A DNA stretch of 64,000 nucleotides from Bacillota bacterium (GTDB lineage: Bacteria > Bacillota > Limnochordia > Limnochordales > ZCTH02-B6), in NCBI GenBank assembly GCA_017577945.1, contig PKQS01000013.1, positions 94,077-158,076 on the forward strand, in the 5' to 3' direction. The position numbers were made by a program, and so were the translations under genes. This document shows, one piece after another, positions 8,486 to 18,421 of this stretch (its first letter is position 1; the number at the start of each line of letters is the position of its first letter). Under the pieces are notes generated by a model. It did no database searches. It was given only the letters and a program-made list of their open reading frames with translations, and was not told where the DNA came from.

Positions 8486-10177
8486 TTGGCGGGCGGACGG
8501 CGCGCTTTGTTGAGCGTGTTTGACAAGACGAGACTTGTTCCATTCGCCCGGGGCTTGGTGGAGCTGGGGTTCGAGCTGCTCGCCACGGGCGGCACGATGC
8601 GGCATTTGCAGGAAGCGGGGTTGCCCGTGACGGCGGTGGAGTCGGTAACCGGCTTTGCCGGGCTGCTGGGCGGGCGGGTGAAGACGCTGCACCCGCACGT
8701 GTACGCCGGCATTCTGGCCGCCCGGGACGACCCGGAGCATGTGGCGGTGCTGGAGCGGCACGGCATCGCCCCCATCGACCTGGTATGCGTCAACTTCGCG
8801 CCGTTCGTTCCGGCGGCTGGGCCTGACGCCGCGGAGAAGGACGTCCTCGAACCGATCGACGTCGACGGGCCGGCCCTGGTGCGGGCCGCGGCGAAGAACT
8901 TCGCCCACGTACTGGTGGTAGTGCGGCCCGAGGACTACGAGCCGGTGCTGCAGGCGCTGGCCTCGCCCGGCGGGCCGCCGCCGGAGCTGCGGCGGCGCCT
9001 GGCGCAGAAGGCGTTCGCCTATACCAGCGAATACGACGAGATGATTAGCCGCTGGCTGGCCGCCTCTTCCGCTCCGGCGGCCCACGACCACGAGGTGGGC
9101 TTCGGCGCGCTGGACGAACCGGCGCAGCGCGGCGGCGAGGCGTTCCCGGAGACGATCCAGCTGACGCTGCGCAAGCTCAAGGACTTGCGCTACGGCGAAA
9201 ACCCGCACCAGCACGCGGCGTTCTACGCGTTCGCGGAGGCGGCCGCAGCCGGCGGCCTGCCAACCGTCGCCACCGCCGAGCAGCTGAGCGGCAAGCAGTT
9301 GTCCTACAACAACATCAACGACGCGGACGCGGCGCTGCGCCTCGTGATGGAGTTCGGCGTGCCGGCGGCGGTGGCCGTCAAGCACGCCAACCCTTGCGGC
9401 GTCGGCATCGGCCCCGACTTGGCCACGGCCTTCGAGCGGGCGTTCCGCGCCGACGAAATCTCCATCTTCGGCGGCATCGTCGCATTCAACCGCAAAGTCG
9501 ACGGGGCCACGGCCCGGCTGTTGGCTTCCATTTTCTTGGAGATCGTGGTCGCGCCGGACTTCGACGACGAAGCGCTGGCCGTGTTGCAGGCGAAAAAGGC
9601 GCTGCGGCTCTTGCGCACGGGTTACTGGCCCGGCAGCGAAGACGGCGTGACACAGGTGGCGAGGCCCAAGGCGCCGGGCGAGGCCGCGGGGGCGGGGCCC
9701 GCCGCGTGGGATTACCGGGGCGTGGCCGGCGGCATCCTGGTGCAGACGCCGGATGAGACAGGGCTGGACCGCAGCGCCTGGCGGGTCGTCACGTCGGCGC
9801 CGGTGCCGGAGCCCCTGTGGCGCCAGGTGGAGCTGGCGTGGCTGGTGTGCAAGCACGTCAAGTCCAATGCCATCGTGCTGGTGAAGGACGATATGACCAT
9901 CGGCATCGGCGCGGGCCAGATGAATCACATCGACGCGACGCGGCACGCCATCGCCCACGCGGCCCGGGTGCGCGGCATCGCCGACGGTGCCCGCGGCGCG
10001 GTCATGGCGTCGGACGCGTTTTTCCCGTTTCCGGACGTGGTGGAGGCCGCCGGCGCGGCGGGCGTGGCGGTCATCGTGCAGCCCGGCGGATCCATCCGGG
10101 ACGAGGCGTCCATCGAAGCGGCCAATCGCTTCGGCATCAGCATGATCTTCACCGGGCGGCGCCATTTCCGGCATTGA
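8486..10177 (+). CDS. purH: Bifunctional AICAR formyltransferase/IMP cyclohydrolase PurH
   Basis: PurH catalyses the last two steps to IMP. The N-terminal MGS-like cyclohydrolase domain begins RRALLSVFDKTRLVPFA and contains GRVKTLHPHVYAGIL. The C-terminal AICARFT domain has YGENPHQ, LSYNNINDADAAL, KHANPCGVG and the late AGQMNHIDAT. The TTG at 8486 is chosen because GGGAGG ends nine bases upstream and because homologues start here. The protein is about 563 residues, some 50 longer than usual. The extra sequence includes an Ala/Gly-rich insert near residues 390-405 in the formyltransferase domain. It follows purB directly. Confidence 0.95.
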   Translation: MAGGRRALLSVFDKTRLVPFARGLVELGFELLATGGTMRHLQEAGLPVTAVESVTGFAGLLGGRVKTLHPHVYAGILAARDDPEHVAVLERHGIAPIDLVCVNFAPFVPAAGPDAAEKDVLEPIDVDGPALVRAAAKNFAHVLVVVRPEDYEPVLQALASPGGPPPELRRRLAQKAFAYTSEYDEMISRWLAASSAPAAHDHEVGFGALDEPAQRGGEAFPETIQLTLRKLKDLRYGENPHQHAAFYAFAEAAAAGGLPTVATAEQLSGKQLSYNNINDADAALRLVMEFGVPAAVAVKHANPCGVGIGPDLATAFERAFRADEISIFGGIVAFNRKVDGATARLLASIFLEIVVAPDFDDEALAVLQAKKALRLLRTGYWPGSEDGVTQVARPKAPGEAAGAGPAAWDYRGVAGGILVQTPDETGLDRSAWRVVTSAPVPEPLWRQVELAWLVCKHVKSNAIVLVKDDMTIGIGAGQMNHIDATRHAIAHAARVRGIADGARGAVMASDAFFPFPDVVEAAGAAGVAVIVQPGGSIRDEASIEAANRFGISMIFTGRRHFRH

Positions 10178-10186
10178 GACTTTGGC

Positions 10187-10215
10187 TTGCGCGGGCCGCG
10201 CCGGTGGCTTATCGT
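10187..10215 (+). promoter_or_regulatory. Promoter for groEL
   Basis: TTGCGC (10187-10192), 17-base spacer, TATCGT (10210-10215). Predicted start near 10222, eight bases before the CIRCE operator, so bound HrcA would block the initial transcribed region. The -10 is imperfect. Confidence 0.45.
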
Positions 10216-10229
10216 GGTACTTGGAACTT

Positions 10230-10256
10230 TTGGCACTCGGGGGCAGCAAGTGCTAA
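10230..10256 (+). promoter_or_regulatory. CIRCE element (HrcA operator)
   Basis: TTGGCACTC (10230-10238), nine bases, AAGTGCTAA (10248-10256). The consensus is TTAGCACTC-N9-GAGTGCTAA, so each arm has one mismatch. CIRCE is the binding site of the heat-shock repressor HrcA and normally precedes groESL or dnaK operons. Here it stands 114 bases before a groEL that has no groES. Confidence 0.9.
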
Positions 10257-11960
<1,704 letters not shown>

Positions 11961-12037
11961 CCGGCGGGGCGCGGCGCTGCGGCAGACAAGGCCGCACCTC
12001 GCACGACGACGTATTTGACGCCGACGTTTGACGCCGA

Positions 12038-12068
12038 CGGCGCCCCGGAGCGGGGCGCCGTTTTCGTT
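12038..12068 (+). terminator. Rho-independent terminator after groEL
   Basis: A nine-base-pair stem, CGGCGCCCC (12038-12046) with GGGGCGCCG (12052-12060), and a five-base loop, followed by TTTTCGTT. It ends the groEL transcript before the hpt promoter. Confidence 0.8.
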
Positions 12069-12085
12069 GCCGGCGGAGGCGGCGC

Positions 12086-12114
12086 TTGCCGCAAGAACGG
12101 CCTTGTGCTAGGAT
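12086..12114 (+). promoter_or_regulatory. Promoter for hpt
   Basis: TTGCCG (12086-12091), 17-base spacer, TAGGAT (12109-12114). Predicted start near 12121, about 49 bases before the hpt GTG. It directly follows the groEL terminator. Confidence 0.55.
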
Positions 12115-12169
12115 CGGTAAAAACATCCATAACGCTAGCCGGCACGTCGTTTAGGAGGCACCACAGGCC

Positions 12170-12718
12170 GTGCATGAGGACATCGCCAAGGTATTGCTCG
12201 ACGCCGACACCATCCAGCGGCGCGTGCGGGAACTAGGCGAGCAACTGTCGCGTGACTACGCGGACAAGAATCCCGTTCTCATTTGCATTCTTAAAGGAGC
12301 CGCCATTTTCATGGCGGATCTTGTTCGCCACATTTCCGTCCCGGTCCGGATGGACTTCATGGCCATTAGCAGCTACGGCAGCGGCGTGCGCACCTCGGGC
12401 GTCGTCCGGATTCTGAAGGATCTCGACAGCTCCATCGAGCGGCAGCACGTGCTCATCGTCGAGGACATCGTGGACTCGGGCTTGACCCTGTCGTACTTGC
12501 TCGACAACCTGCAGTCGCGCCAGCCGGCGTCGCTGCGCACCTGCGTGCTGCTGGATAAGCCCGGGCAGCGGCGGGTGCCGCTGAAAGCCGACTACGTGGG
12601 CTTCGAGATTCCGGACGAGTTCGTGGTCGGCTACGGCCTCGACTACGCGGAAAACTACCGGCATTTGCCCTACATCGGCGTCCTGAAAGCGGAAGTATAC
12701 GAAAACGCCCGCAAGTGA
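12170..12718 (+). CDS. hpt: Hypoxanthine phosphoribosyltransferase Hpt
   Basis: Hpt salvages hypoxanthine and guanine to IMP and GMP using PRPP. The PRPP loop VLIVEDIVDSGLTLS, the early LKGAAIFMADL loop and the C-terminal VGYGLDYAENYRHLPYIGVL are all family marks; 182 residues is normal. The GTG start follows AGGAGG by about 11 bases, and the next in-frame ATG is too far in. guaA follows after about 70 bases, so IMP and GMP salvage and GMP synthesis sit together. Confidence 0.96.
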   Translation: MHEDIAKVLLDADTIQRRVRELGEQLSRDYADKNPVLICILKGAAIFMADLVRHISVPVRMDFMAISSYGSGVRTSGVVRILKDLDSSIERQHVLIVEDIVDSGLTLSYLLDNLQSRQPASLRTCVLLDKPGQRRVPLKADYVGFEIPDEFVVGYGLDYAENYRHLPYIGVLKAEVYENARK

Positions 12719-12789
12719 GCGGGGCCGCGCCGGCCGCGGGCCGGCGTGTTCCATGACGGCGGGGGGCCCGTGCGGTGAGGGACGGGGGT

Positions 12790-14004
12790 ATGGTGTTGAT
12801 TGCATACGGGGACGGCGGCCTGGCGCGCCGTCTGGCTCGCCGCGTGCGGGCGTTGAACGTGTATTGCGAGCTGGCGCCGGCCCGTGCGCTGGCGGCGCGC
12901 TTGCAGGCGCAGCCGGCCCGGGGCGTCATCGCGGCGGGCGACGGCGTGGAGGCGCCGGCGGGGTTGCCGGTGCTGCGGGTCGATCCCGACGGGGACGTTC
13001 CCGAGGAGGCGTTGCAGCGTTTTCTGTTCGACGAGTGCGGCTGTGCGCGGGAGTGGACCGTCGCGGCCTTCATCGAGCGAGCCATAGCGCAGGTGCGGGC
13101 TCAGGTGGGCTCGGGGCGCATCGTGGCCGCGCTGAGCGGGGGCGTTGACTCGGCGGTGGCGGCGGCGCTGGTGCACCGGGCCGTCGGCGACCAGCTGACT
13201 TGCATTTTCGTCGACCACGGGCTGCTGCGCAAAGGCGAGCCGGAGCAGGTCGTCGAGGCGTTTCGACGGCAGTTCCGGGCGCAGCTCGTTGTGGTCGACG
13301 CGCGGCAGCGGTTTCTCGACGCGCTCGCGGGCGTCGTGGATCCCGAACGGAAGCGGAAAATCATCGGCGAACTGTTTATTCGCGTGTTCGAGGAGGAAGC
13401 CCGGCGGCTGGGCGACGTGCGCTACTTGGTGCAGGGGACGGTGTACACCGACGTCCTCGAAAGCGGCGCCGAAGCGGGGCACGGCGTCGTCAAGAGCCAC
13501 CACAACGTCGGCGGCTTGCCGGAGCGCATGGCGCTGGAGCTGGTGGAGCCGCTGCGCGACCTGTTCAAGGACGAAGTTCGCCAAGTGGGCCTGGCCTTAG
13601 GATTGCCCGAGGACTTGGTGTGGCGGCATCCGTTCCCGGGCCCGGGGCTCGCCGTGCGGATCGTGGGCGAAGTGACGGCGGAGCGGCTGGAGATACTGCG
13701 TGAAGCCGACGCCATCGTCCGCGAGGAGATCCGGCGAGCGGGGCTGGAGCGGCAGCTTTTTCAGGCGTTCGCCGTCCTGGCGGACACGCGCACCGTGGGC
13801 GTACGCGGCGGATCCCGCACGTATGGCGCCGTGGTGGCGGTGCGGGCCGTGACCAGTGTGGAAGGCCTGGAGGCGCAGTGGGCCCGGTTGCCGTATGACG
13901 TGCTGGACCAGATTTCGGAGCGCATCTTGCGCGAGGTGCCCGGCGTCAGCCGGGTCGTGTACGACATCAGCGCGAAGCCGCCATCCACCATCGAATGGGA
14001 GTAG
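12790..14004 (+). CDS. guaA: GMP synthase GuaA with internally deleted glutaminase domain
   Basis: GuaA aminates XMP to GMP. The ATP-pyrophosphatase half is intact: [18 protein letters not shown] (P-loop), [33 protein letters not shown], and the dimerization tail ending KPPSTIEWE. The class I glutaminase half is only about 80 residues instead of about 190. Its first strand and helix remain ([14 protein letters not shown] aligns with the usual ARRVRE.GVYCEL), as does the joint before FLFDECGC. The middle is gone, including the nucleophilic Cys of GxCYGxQ and the His-Pro-Glu (here Asp-Pro-Asp). The enzyme should therefore use free ammonia or a separate glutaminase subunit. ATG 12790 is used; GTG 12775 is an alternative. 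Confidence 0.9.
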   Translation: MVLIAYGDGGLARRLARRVRALNVYCELAPARALAARLQAQPARGVIAAGDGVEAPAGLPVLRVDPDGDVPEEALQRFLFDECGCAREWTVAAFIERAIAQVRAQVGSGRIVAALSGGVDSAVAAALVHRAVGDQLTCIFVDHGLLRKGEPEQVVEAFRRQFRAQLVVVDARQRFLDALAGVVDPERKRKIIGELFIRVFEEEARRLGDVRYLVQGTVYTDVLESGAEAGHGVVKSHHNVGGLPERMALELVEPLRDLFKDEVRQVGLALGLPEDLVWRHPFPGPGLAVRIVGEVTAERLEILREADAIVREEIRRAGLERQLFQAFAVLADTRTVGVRGGSRTYGAVVAVRAVTSVEGLEAQWARLPYDVLDQISERILREVPGVSRVVYDISAKPPSTIEWE

Positions 14005-14055
14005 CGACGCACAGCACGGCCTCCATCGGGCGGCGGAGCATGGCGGCGGAGAAGG

Positions 14056-16431
14056 ATGACGGCGATGCAGTTTCCCTGGCTCAACGATCTGAACGAAGCG
14101 CAGCGGGCCGCGGTGCAGCACGTGGACGGCCCGCTGCTCATCATCGCGGGCGCGGGCAGCGGCAAGACCCGGGTGCTGACGTACCGGATGGCCTATCTGC
14201 TCGCGCAGGGCGTGCCGCCTTCGGCCATTTTGGCCGTCACGTTCACCAACAAGGCGGCCAACGAAATGAAAGAGCGCGTCGAGGCCCTCATCGGTCCGCA
14301 GGTGGAGCAGGTGTGGGTGGGCACGTTCCACGCCGCCTGCGTGCGCATCTTGCGGCGTCACGCGGATCGCATCGGCTTTCCGCACCAGTTCCTCATCTTC
14401 GACACCAGCGATCAGCTGACCGTCATGCGCACGGTACTGCAAGATCTGAACCTGGATCCGAAGCGCTACGACCCGCGGGGACTGCTGAGCGCCGTCAGCG
14501 CGGCCAAGAACAATCTGGTCGGCCCGGAGCAGTACGCGGAGACCGCCTCCGACTTTTGGGAGCGCACGGTGGCGCGGGTGTACGCTCGCTACCAGGAAAA
14601 GTTGCGGGAAAACGGCGCCTTTGACTTCGACGACTTGCTGCTAAAGACCGTCGAGCTGTTCCGGCAGGCGCCCGACGTGCTGCAGCACTACCGGGACCGG
14701 TTCCGCTACCTGATGATTGACGAGTACCAGGACACCAACCGCGTCCAGTACGTCCTGGTCAACATGCTGGCCGCGGAACACCGCAACCTGTGCGTGGTGG
14801 GCGATGCGGATCAGAGCATCTACCGCTTCCGCGGCGCCGATATCCGCAATATCCTGGATTTCGAGCGGGACTATCCCGACGCGCGGGTCATTAAGCTGGA
14901 GCAAAACTACCGCTCCACCAAGCGCATTCTCGCCGCGGCCAACGCGGTCATCGCGAACAACTTGCACCGGCCCGAGAAAACGTTGTGGACGGCCAATCCC
15001 GAAGGCGATCCGATTTACTTTTACCGCGCCCGCGACGAGCGGGGCGAGGCGGCGTTCGTGGCCGACGAGATTCGCCGCAGTGTGCTCAGCGAGGGGCGCC
15101 CGTACAGCGACTTCACCATCCTGTACCGCACCCACGCCCAGAGCCGCACCTTCGAAGAAGAATTCATCCGCCGGGGCATTCCGTATCGCATCGTTTCCGG
15201 CGTGCGCTTCTACGAGCGCAAAGAGATCAAAGACTTGCTGGCGTACTTGCGAGTCATCTACAACCCGCTGGACGAATTCAGCCTGCGGCGCATCATCAAC
15301 GTGCCCAAGCGGGGCATCGGCGACGCGACCATGGGCCGGCTCGACGAGTTCGCGGCGCTGCACGGCATGTCGCTGTACGAAGCGATGACGGCGCCGGAGG
15401 CGCTCGCGGGGCTGAGTGGAGCTGCGGCGAAAAAGGTGGAGGAGTTCGCCGACCTGCTGGAGGAGCTGCGGCAGCAGGCCCGGGAGCTGCCCTTGACGGC
15501 GCTGGTTGAGCGGGTGCTGGAGCGCACGGGCTACCTGGCCGAGCTGATGGCGGAGCGGACGCTGGAAGCGGAGGCGCGCATCGAGAACTTGCGCGAATTT
15601 CTGTCGGTGACGCGGCAGTTCGAGCAAGAGCAAGGCGGCGGGCTGGGCGAGTTCTTGGAGCACGTCGCGCTGGTGTCGGACGTGGACGCGTACGACGCCG
15701 AAGCCAATTCGGTGACGATGATGACGCTGCATGCGGCCAAGGGTCTGGAATTCCCTGTCGTGTTCCTCGTCGGCATGGAAGACGGCATCTTCCCGCACTC
15801 GCGGGCGCTGACGGAGCCGGAGGAGCTGGAGGAAGAGCGGCGGCTTTGCTACGTGGGCATGACGCGCGCCAAAGAGCGGCTCTACCTGACCTGCGCCCGG
15901 CAGCGGCTGCTCTATGGGCAGACCGTGGCCAGCAAGGTGTCGATGTTCGTCGGCGAGGTGCCGCAGGAACTGGTGGAAGACTTGTCCAGCGACGACGACT
16001 ACATGGCGGGGTTTGGCGGGTCGCTCTGGTATGAAGCCGATCGGTTCGGCACAGGCCGCTGGGGCGGGGATAGCTACGGGGCAGGTGCGTACGAGCCTGG
16101 CGGCTACGGCTCGGGCCGGTCCGGCAACGGCGCGGAGAGCGGGTACGCGTACGGCGGCCGCCGCGCGGGGCGGGGCGTTGCGCCTGCGGGGCCGGTGCGC
16201 TTCGGCGCAGGAGACTTGCGCACGGCCGGCGCCGGCGGGCCGGGCCGGCCGCGGCCGAGCTTCGATTCGTCGACGCTGCAGGCAGGCGACAAAGTGCGCC
16301 ACGCGGTGTTCGGGGAAGGCACGGTCGTCAGCTGCGCGCCGGCGGGCAGCGACACCGTCGTTACGGTGGCGTTTCCCGAGCACGGCGTCAAGAAGCTGCT
16401 GGCCAGCGTCGCACCGCTGGAGAAAGTGTAA
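14056..16431 (+). CDS. pcrA: UvrD/PcrA-type 3'-5' DNA helicase
   Basis: A superfamily 1A helicase for repair and plasmid or replication housekeeping. Helicase motifs in order: Q-motif LNEAQRAAVQH, Walker A AGAGSGKTRVL, Ia TFTNKAANEM, DEYQDTN (motif II), GDADQSIYRFRGA (III), LEQNYRST (IV), VTMMTLHAAKGLEFPVVF (V) and VGMTRAKERL (VI). Residues about 650-720 are a Gly/Tyr/Arg-rich disordered linker. It leads to a final Tudor-like domain (GDKVRHAVFGEGTVV) that in PcrA binds RNA polymerase. Length 791. GGAGAAGG overlaps the ATG at 14056, so ATG 14065, three codons later, may be the true start. Confidence 0.95.
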   Translation: MTAMQFPWLNDLNEAQRAAVQHVDGPLLIIAGAGSGKTRVLTYRMAYLLAQGVPPSAILAVTFTNKAANEMKERVEALIGPQVEQVWVGTFHAACVRILRRHADRIGFPHQFLIFDTSDQLTVMRTVLQDLNLDPKRYDPRGLLSAVSAAKNNLVGPEQYAETASDFWERTVARVYARYQEKLRENGAFDFDDLLLKTVELFRQAPDVLQHYRDRFRYLMIDEYQDTNRVQYVLVNMLAAEHRNLCVVGDADQSIYRFRGADIRNILDFERDYPDARVIKLEQNYRSTKRILAAANAVIANNLHRPEKTLWTANPEGDPIYFYRARDERGEAAFVADEIRRSVLSEGRPYSDFTILYRTHAQSRTFEEEFIRRGIPYRIVSGVRFYERKEIKDLLAYLRVIYNPLDEFSLRRIINVPKRGIGDATMGRLDEFAALHGMSLYEAMTAPEALAGLSGAAAKKVEEFADLLEELRQQARELPLTALVERVLERTGYLAELMAERTLEAEARIENLREFLSVTRQFEQEQGGGLGEFLEHVALVSDVDAYDAEANSVTMMTLHAAKGLEFPVVFLVGMEDGIFPHSRALTEPEELEEERRLCYVGMTRAKERLYLTCARQRLLYGQTVASKVSMFVGEVPQELVEDLSSDDDYMAGFGGSLWYEADRFGTGRWGGDSYGAGAYEPGGYGSGRSGNGAESGYAYGGRRAGRGVAPAGPVRFGAGDLRTAGAGGPGRPRPSFDSSTLQAGDKVRHAVFGEGTVVSCAPAGSDTVVTVAFPEHGVKKLLASVAPLEKV

Positions 16432-16449
16432 AGGGGCCGGGCTGCCCGT

Positions 16450-16791
16450 TCAGGGGGTGCCGTCGGCCCCCGGCACCGGGTGCGAAAGCCCGATCACGCT
16501 CTTCACTTCCAGCACGAAGGCGATGCCGTGCCCCGGCTTGTTCAAATCCACGGCCTGGTCCACGGCCGCCAGGATGCCTTCGGTCTTCTGGCGCGGCACC
16601 AGCATGATGAGGATATCCTTCTCCGGCTCAATCGGGATGTTGAAAATCTTCTTCTGCTCGTGAATGCCGGACCCGCGGCCGTGAAGGATGGTCGCTCCCT
16701 CCGCCCCGGCCCGCCGCGCCGCCTCCAGGGCTTCCTCCGCCACCCCGGAGGCCACGATGACGACGATTACGTCGAATTGCCCGACGCCCAA
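16450..16791 (-). CDS. PII-like nitrogen-regulatory family protein
   Basis: A 113-residue protein of the PII (GlnB-like) trimer family. It shows an initial DVIVVIVASGVAEEALEAARRAGAEGATILHGRG strand-helix-strand unit and a second IEPEKDILIMLVPRQKTEGILAAVDQA unit, the double beta-alpha-beta ferredoxin-like fold. The T-loop region is short, and no uridylylation Tyr context is evident. PII-like proteins sense nucleotides or small metabolites and bind transporters. The TTG start, with GAGGAGG upstream, overlaps the preceding DUF1538 gene by 25 bases, so it probably regulates that transporter (inference). Confidence 0.8.
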   Translation of the reverse strand: MGVGQFDVIVVIVASGVAEEALEAARRAGAEGATILHGRGSGIHEQKKIFNIPIEPEKDILIMLVPRQKTEGILAAVDQAVDLNKPGHGIAFVLEVKSVIGLSHPVPGADGTP

Positions 16792-17552
16792 CGTTGTTCG
16801 TCCTCCTCTTGCGCTTTCTCCGCCGGCGTCTCTTCCTCCGCCGGCTCCGCGCTCCGGAACAGCACGCCCAGCGCCAGCACGGACAGCACCGGCGCCAAGG
16901 CCACCAGTGACACCAGGCCGAACCCGGCTACCACCGGATCCGCGCCCGGCAGGCCCGCGGCCGCGCCGAGCGCCACCGACAAGATGAAGGTGACGGTAAT
17001 CGGTCCGGTGGCCACGCCGCCGGAATCAAAGGCGATGGACGTGAAACCGGGCGCGGCGCGCAGCATCAGGAGGAAGGCCAGGATGTAGCCCGGTATTAAG
17101 ATGGCCAGCAGGTGGATGTCGAGCCACACCCGCAGCATGGCCAGCGCCACCGCGATCCCAACCCCCACCGCCAGCGTATACAGCAACAGCCGCTCCGGGA
17201 TGTGCCCGCCGGACACCCGGGCCACTTCGGCCGTTTGCACCCGCACCGTGGGCTCGGCCAGGATGGTCACCAGTCCCAGGACAAAGCCGATGGGAATCAA
17301 CAGCCACGGCCGCGACGACGCCACCAGCTGGCCAATGCTTTGCCCCGCCGGCATAAAGCCGATGCGCACGCCGTACAGGAAAAGGATGGTGCCCACCGCC
17401 GTCAGCAGCAGGCCCGTCAGCAGGGCGCGGAGCTGGGTTCGGGGCAGCCGCAGGAAGATGAGGTTAAAGATGAGAGCCAACGCCGCCAGCGGCGCCACCG
17501 CGACCACGACGTCCGCGACGACTTCCACCAGCTCGTGCCAGAGTTCCGCCAC
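16767..17552 (-). CDS. DUF1538 family membrane protein (second subunit)
   Basis: A 261-residue protein with about seven hydrophobic segments and the family signature SIAFDSGGVATGPITVTF. The last 25 residues are acidic and cytoplasmic. The gene starts with GTG after AGGAGGT. It lies 54 bases after another DUF1538 gene, in the pairing seen in many bacteria. From memory, a two-gene DUF1538 pair in Halomonas (UmpAB) was described as a sodium(lithium, potassium)/proton antiporter, so a cation/proton antiport role is plausible but unproven here. The PII-like gene overlaps its 3' end. Confidence 0.85.
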   Translation of the reverse strand: MAELWHELVEVVADVVVAVAPLAALALIFNLIFLRLPRTQLRALLTGLLLTAVGTILFLYGVRIGFMPAGQSIGQLVASSRPWLLIPIGFVLGLVTILAEPTVRVQTAEVARVSGGHIPERLLLYTLAVGVGIAVALAMLRVWLDIHLLAILIPGYILAFLLMLRAAPGFTSIAFDSGGVATGPITVTFILSVALGAAAGLPGADPVVAGFGLVSLVALAPVLSVLALGVLFRSAEPAEEETPAEKAQEEDEQRWASGNST

Positions 17553-17606
17553 GAGGCGCGTTTCACCTCCTGGCTGCGGCGGCGGGCGGGCGCCCGCACC
17601 GCCCTG

Positions 17607-18317
17607 TTACGAGTACAGCAAGCCTAAAAGCAGCACGGCCAGAATGGGGCCGATGAACACCATGGCCACCAGGCCGAAGCTGGCCGAAACCCGGTCCCGC
17701 ACGCCCAGGACCGATACGATGCCGACGTTGAGAGCCATCACGAAGGGAACGATCAGCGGTCCCGTCGTTACCCCGCCCGCGTCGAACGCCAGGGAGAGAA
17801 AGCGGGCGTCCACCAGTGCGCCCAGCAAGAAAGCCAGCGCGTACGAGGGAACGAGAATCCAGCCCAAGGGGATCTGAAAGAACACGCGCAGCAGGCTCAA
17901 CAGCGTGTAAATCCCGACGCCGGCCGCCAAAAACAGCACCAGCCGCAGCGGGGAGATGGACCCTTCCGACACCGTGTCCACCAACGCGGCCAGCACTTGG
18001 ACGTTCGGGTCGGCCAGCGTCGCCACGACGGTAAAGAGGACAAAAATCCCAAACACGCCGGCGGTTCCGAGCCGAGCCGGCAGCTCCGCGCCCACGCGCT
18101 CGCCGAGCGGGACGACGCTCACGTTGACGCCCAGCAGAAACAGTCCGAGGCCCAGCGTGACGAGGACGCTGCCGCCCAGAAAGCGCAGCAGGCCGTCCAG
18201 GCCCAGCGGCGCTACCGTCAGGTGGAGAATCAGCACGATGGCGACGATGGGGCTCACCGCCGCCGCCACTTCCCGGCCGACGGAGAGCGCCAGGTTTCGC
18301 CCGTTCGGCTTCGCCAA
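17607..18317 (-). CDS. DUF1538 family membrane protein (first subunit)
   Basis: A 236-residue, highly hydrophobic protein with about seven membrane spans and the hallmark LAFDAGGVTTGPLIVPF. It shares the general layout of its downstream neighbour (DPNVQVLAALV here against EPTVRVQTAEVA there), pointing to an ancient duplication and a heteromeric complex. The TTG start is supported by AAGGAGGT about 11 bases upstream on the minus strand. It is first in the three-gene unit with the second DUF1538 protein and the PII-like protein. Confidence 0.85.
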   Translation of the reverse strand: MAKPNGRNLALSVGREVAAAVSPIVAIVLILHLTVAPLGLDGLLRFLGGSVLVTLGLGLFLLGVNVSVVPLGERVGAELPARLGTAGVFGIFVLFTVVATLADPNVQVLAALVDTVSEGSISPLRLVLFLAAGVGIYTLLSLLRVFFQIPLGWILVPSYALAFLLGALVDARFLSLAFDAGGVTTGPLIVPFVMALNVGIVSVLGVRDRVSASFGLVAMVFIGPILAVLLLGLLYS

Positions 18318-18421
18318 GGCCGCTGACGACCTCCTTTTCGTCCCCGTCTATTTCCCCCTTTTCGCCTCCACTTCCTGCCCCCAGGAATGGAGGTTGGAGC
18401 GGCGAAGCGGGAAGCTGCCGG

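Noticed and set aside
6129..8543. Extension of the lipoprotein frame far upstream, antisense to purB
   Set aside because: The upstream part is a shadow of purB; the signal peptide and ribosome site place the real start at 6935.
12170..14004. The possibility that the missing GuaA glutaminase is encoded just upstream
   Set aside because: The preceding gene is a complete hpt, and only about 70 bases separate them; no GATase motif is seen nearby in any frame.
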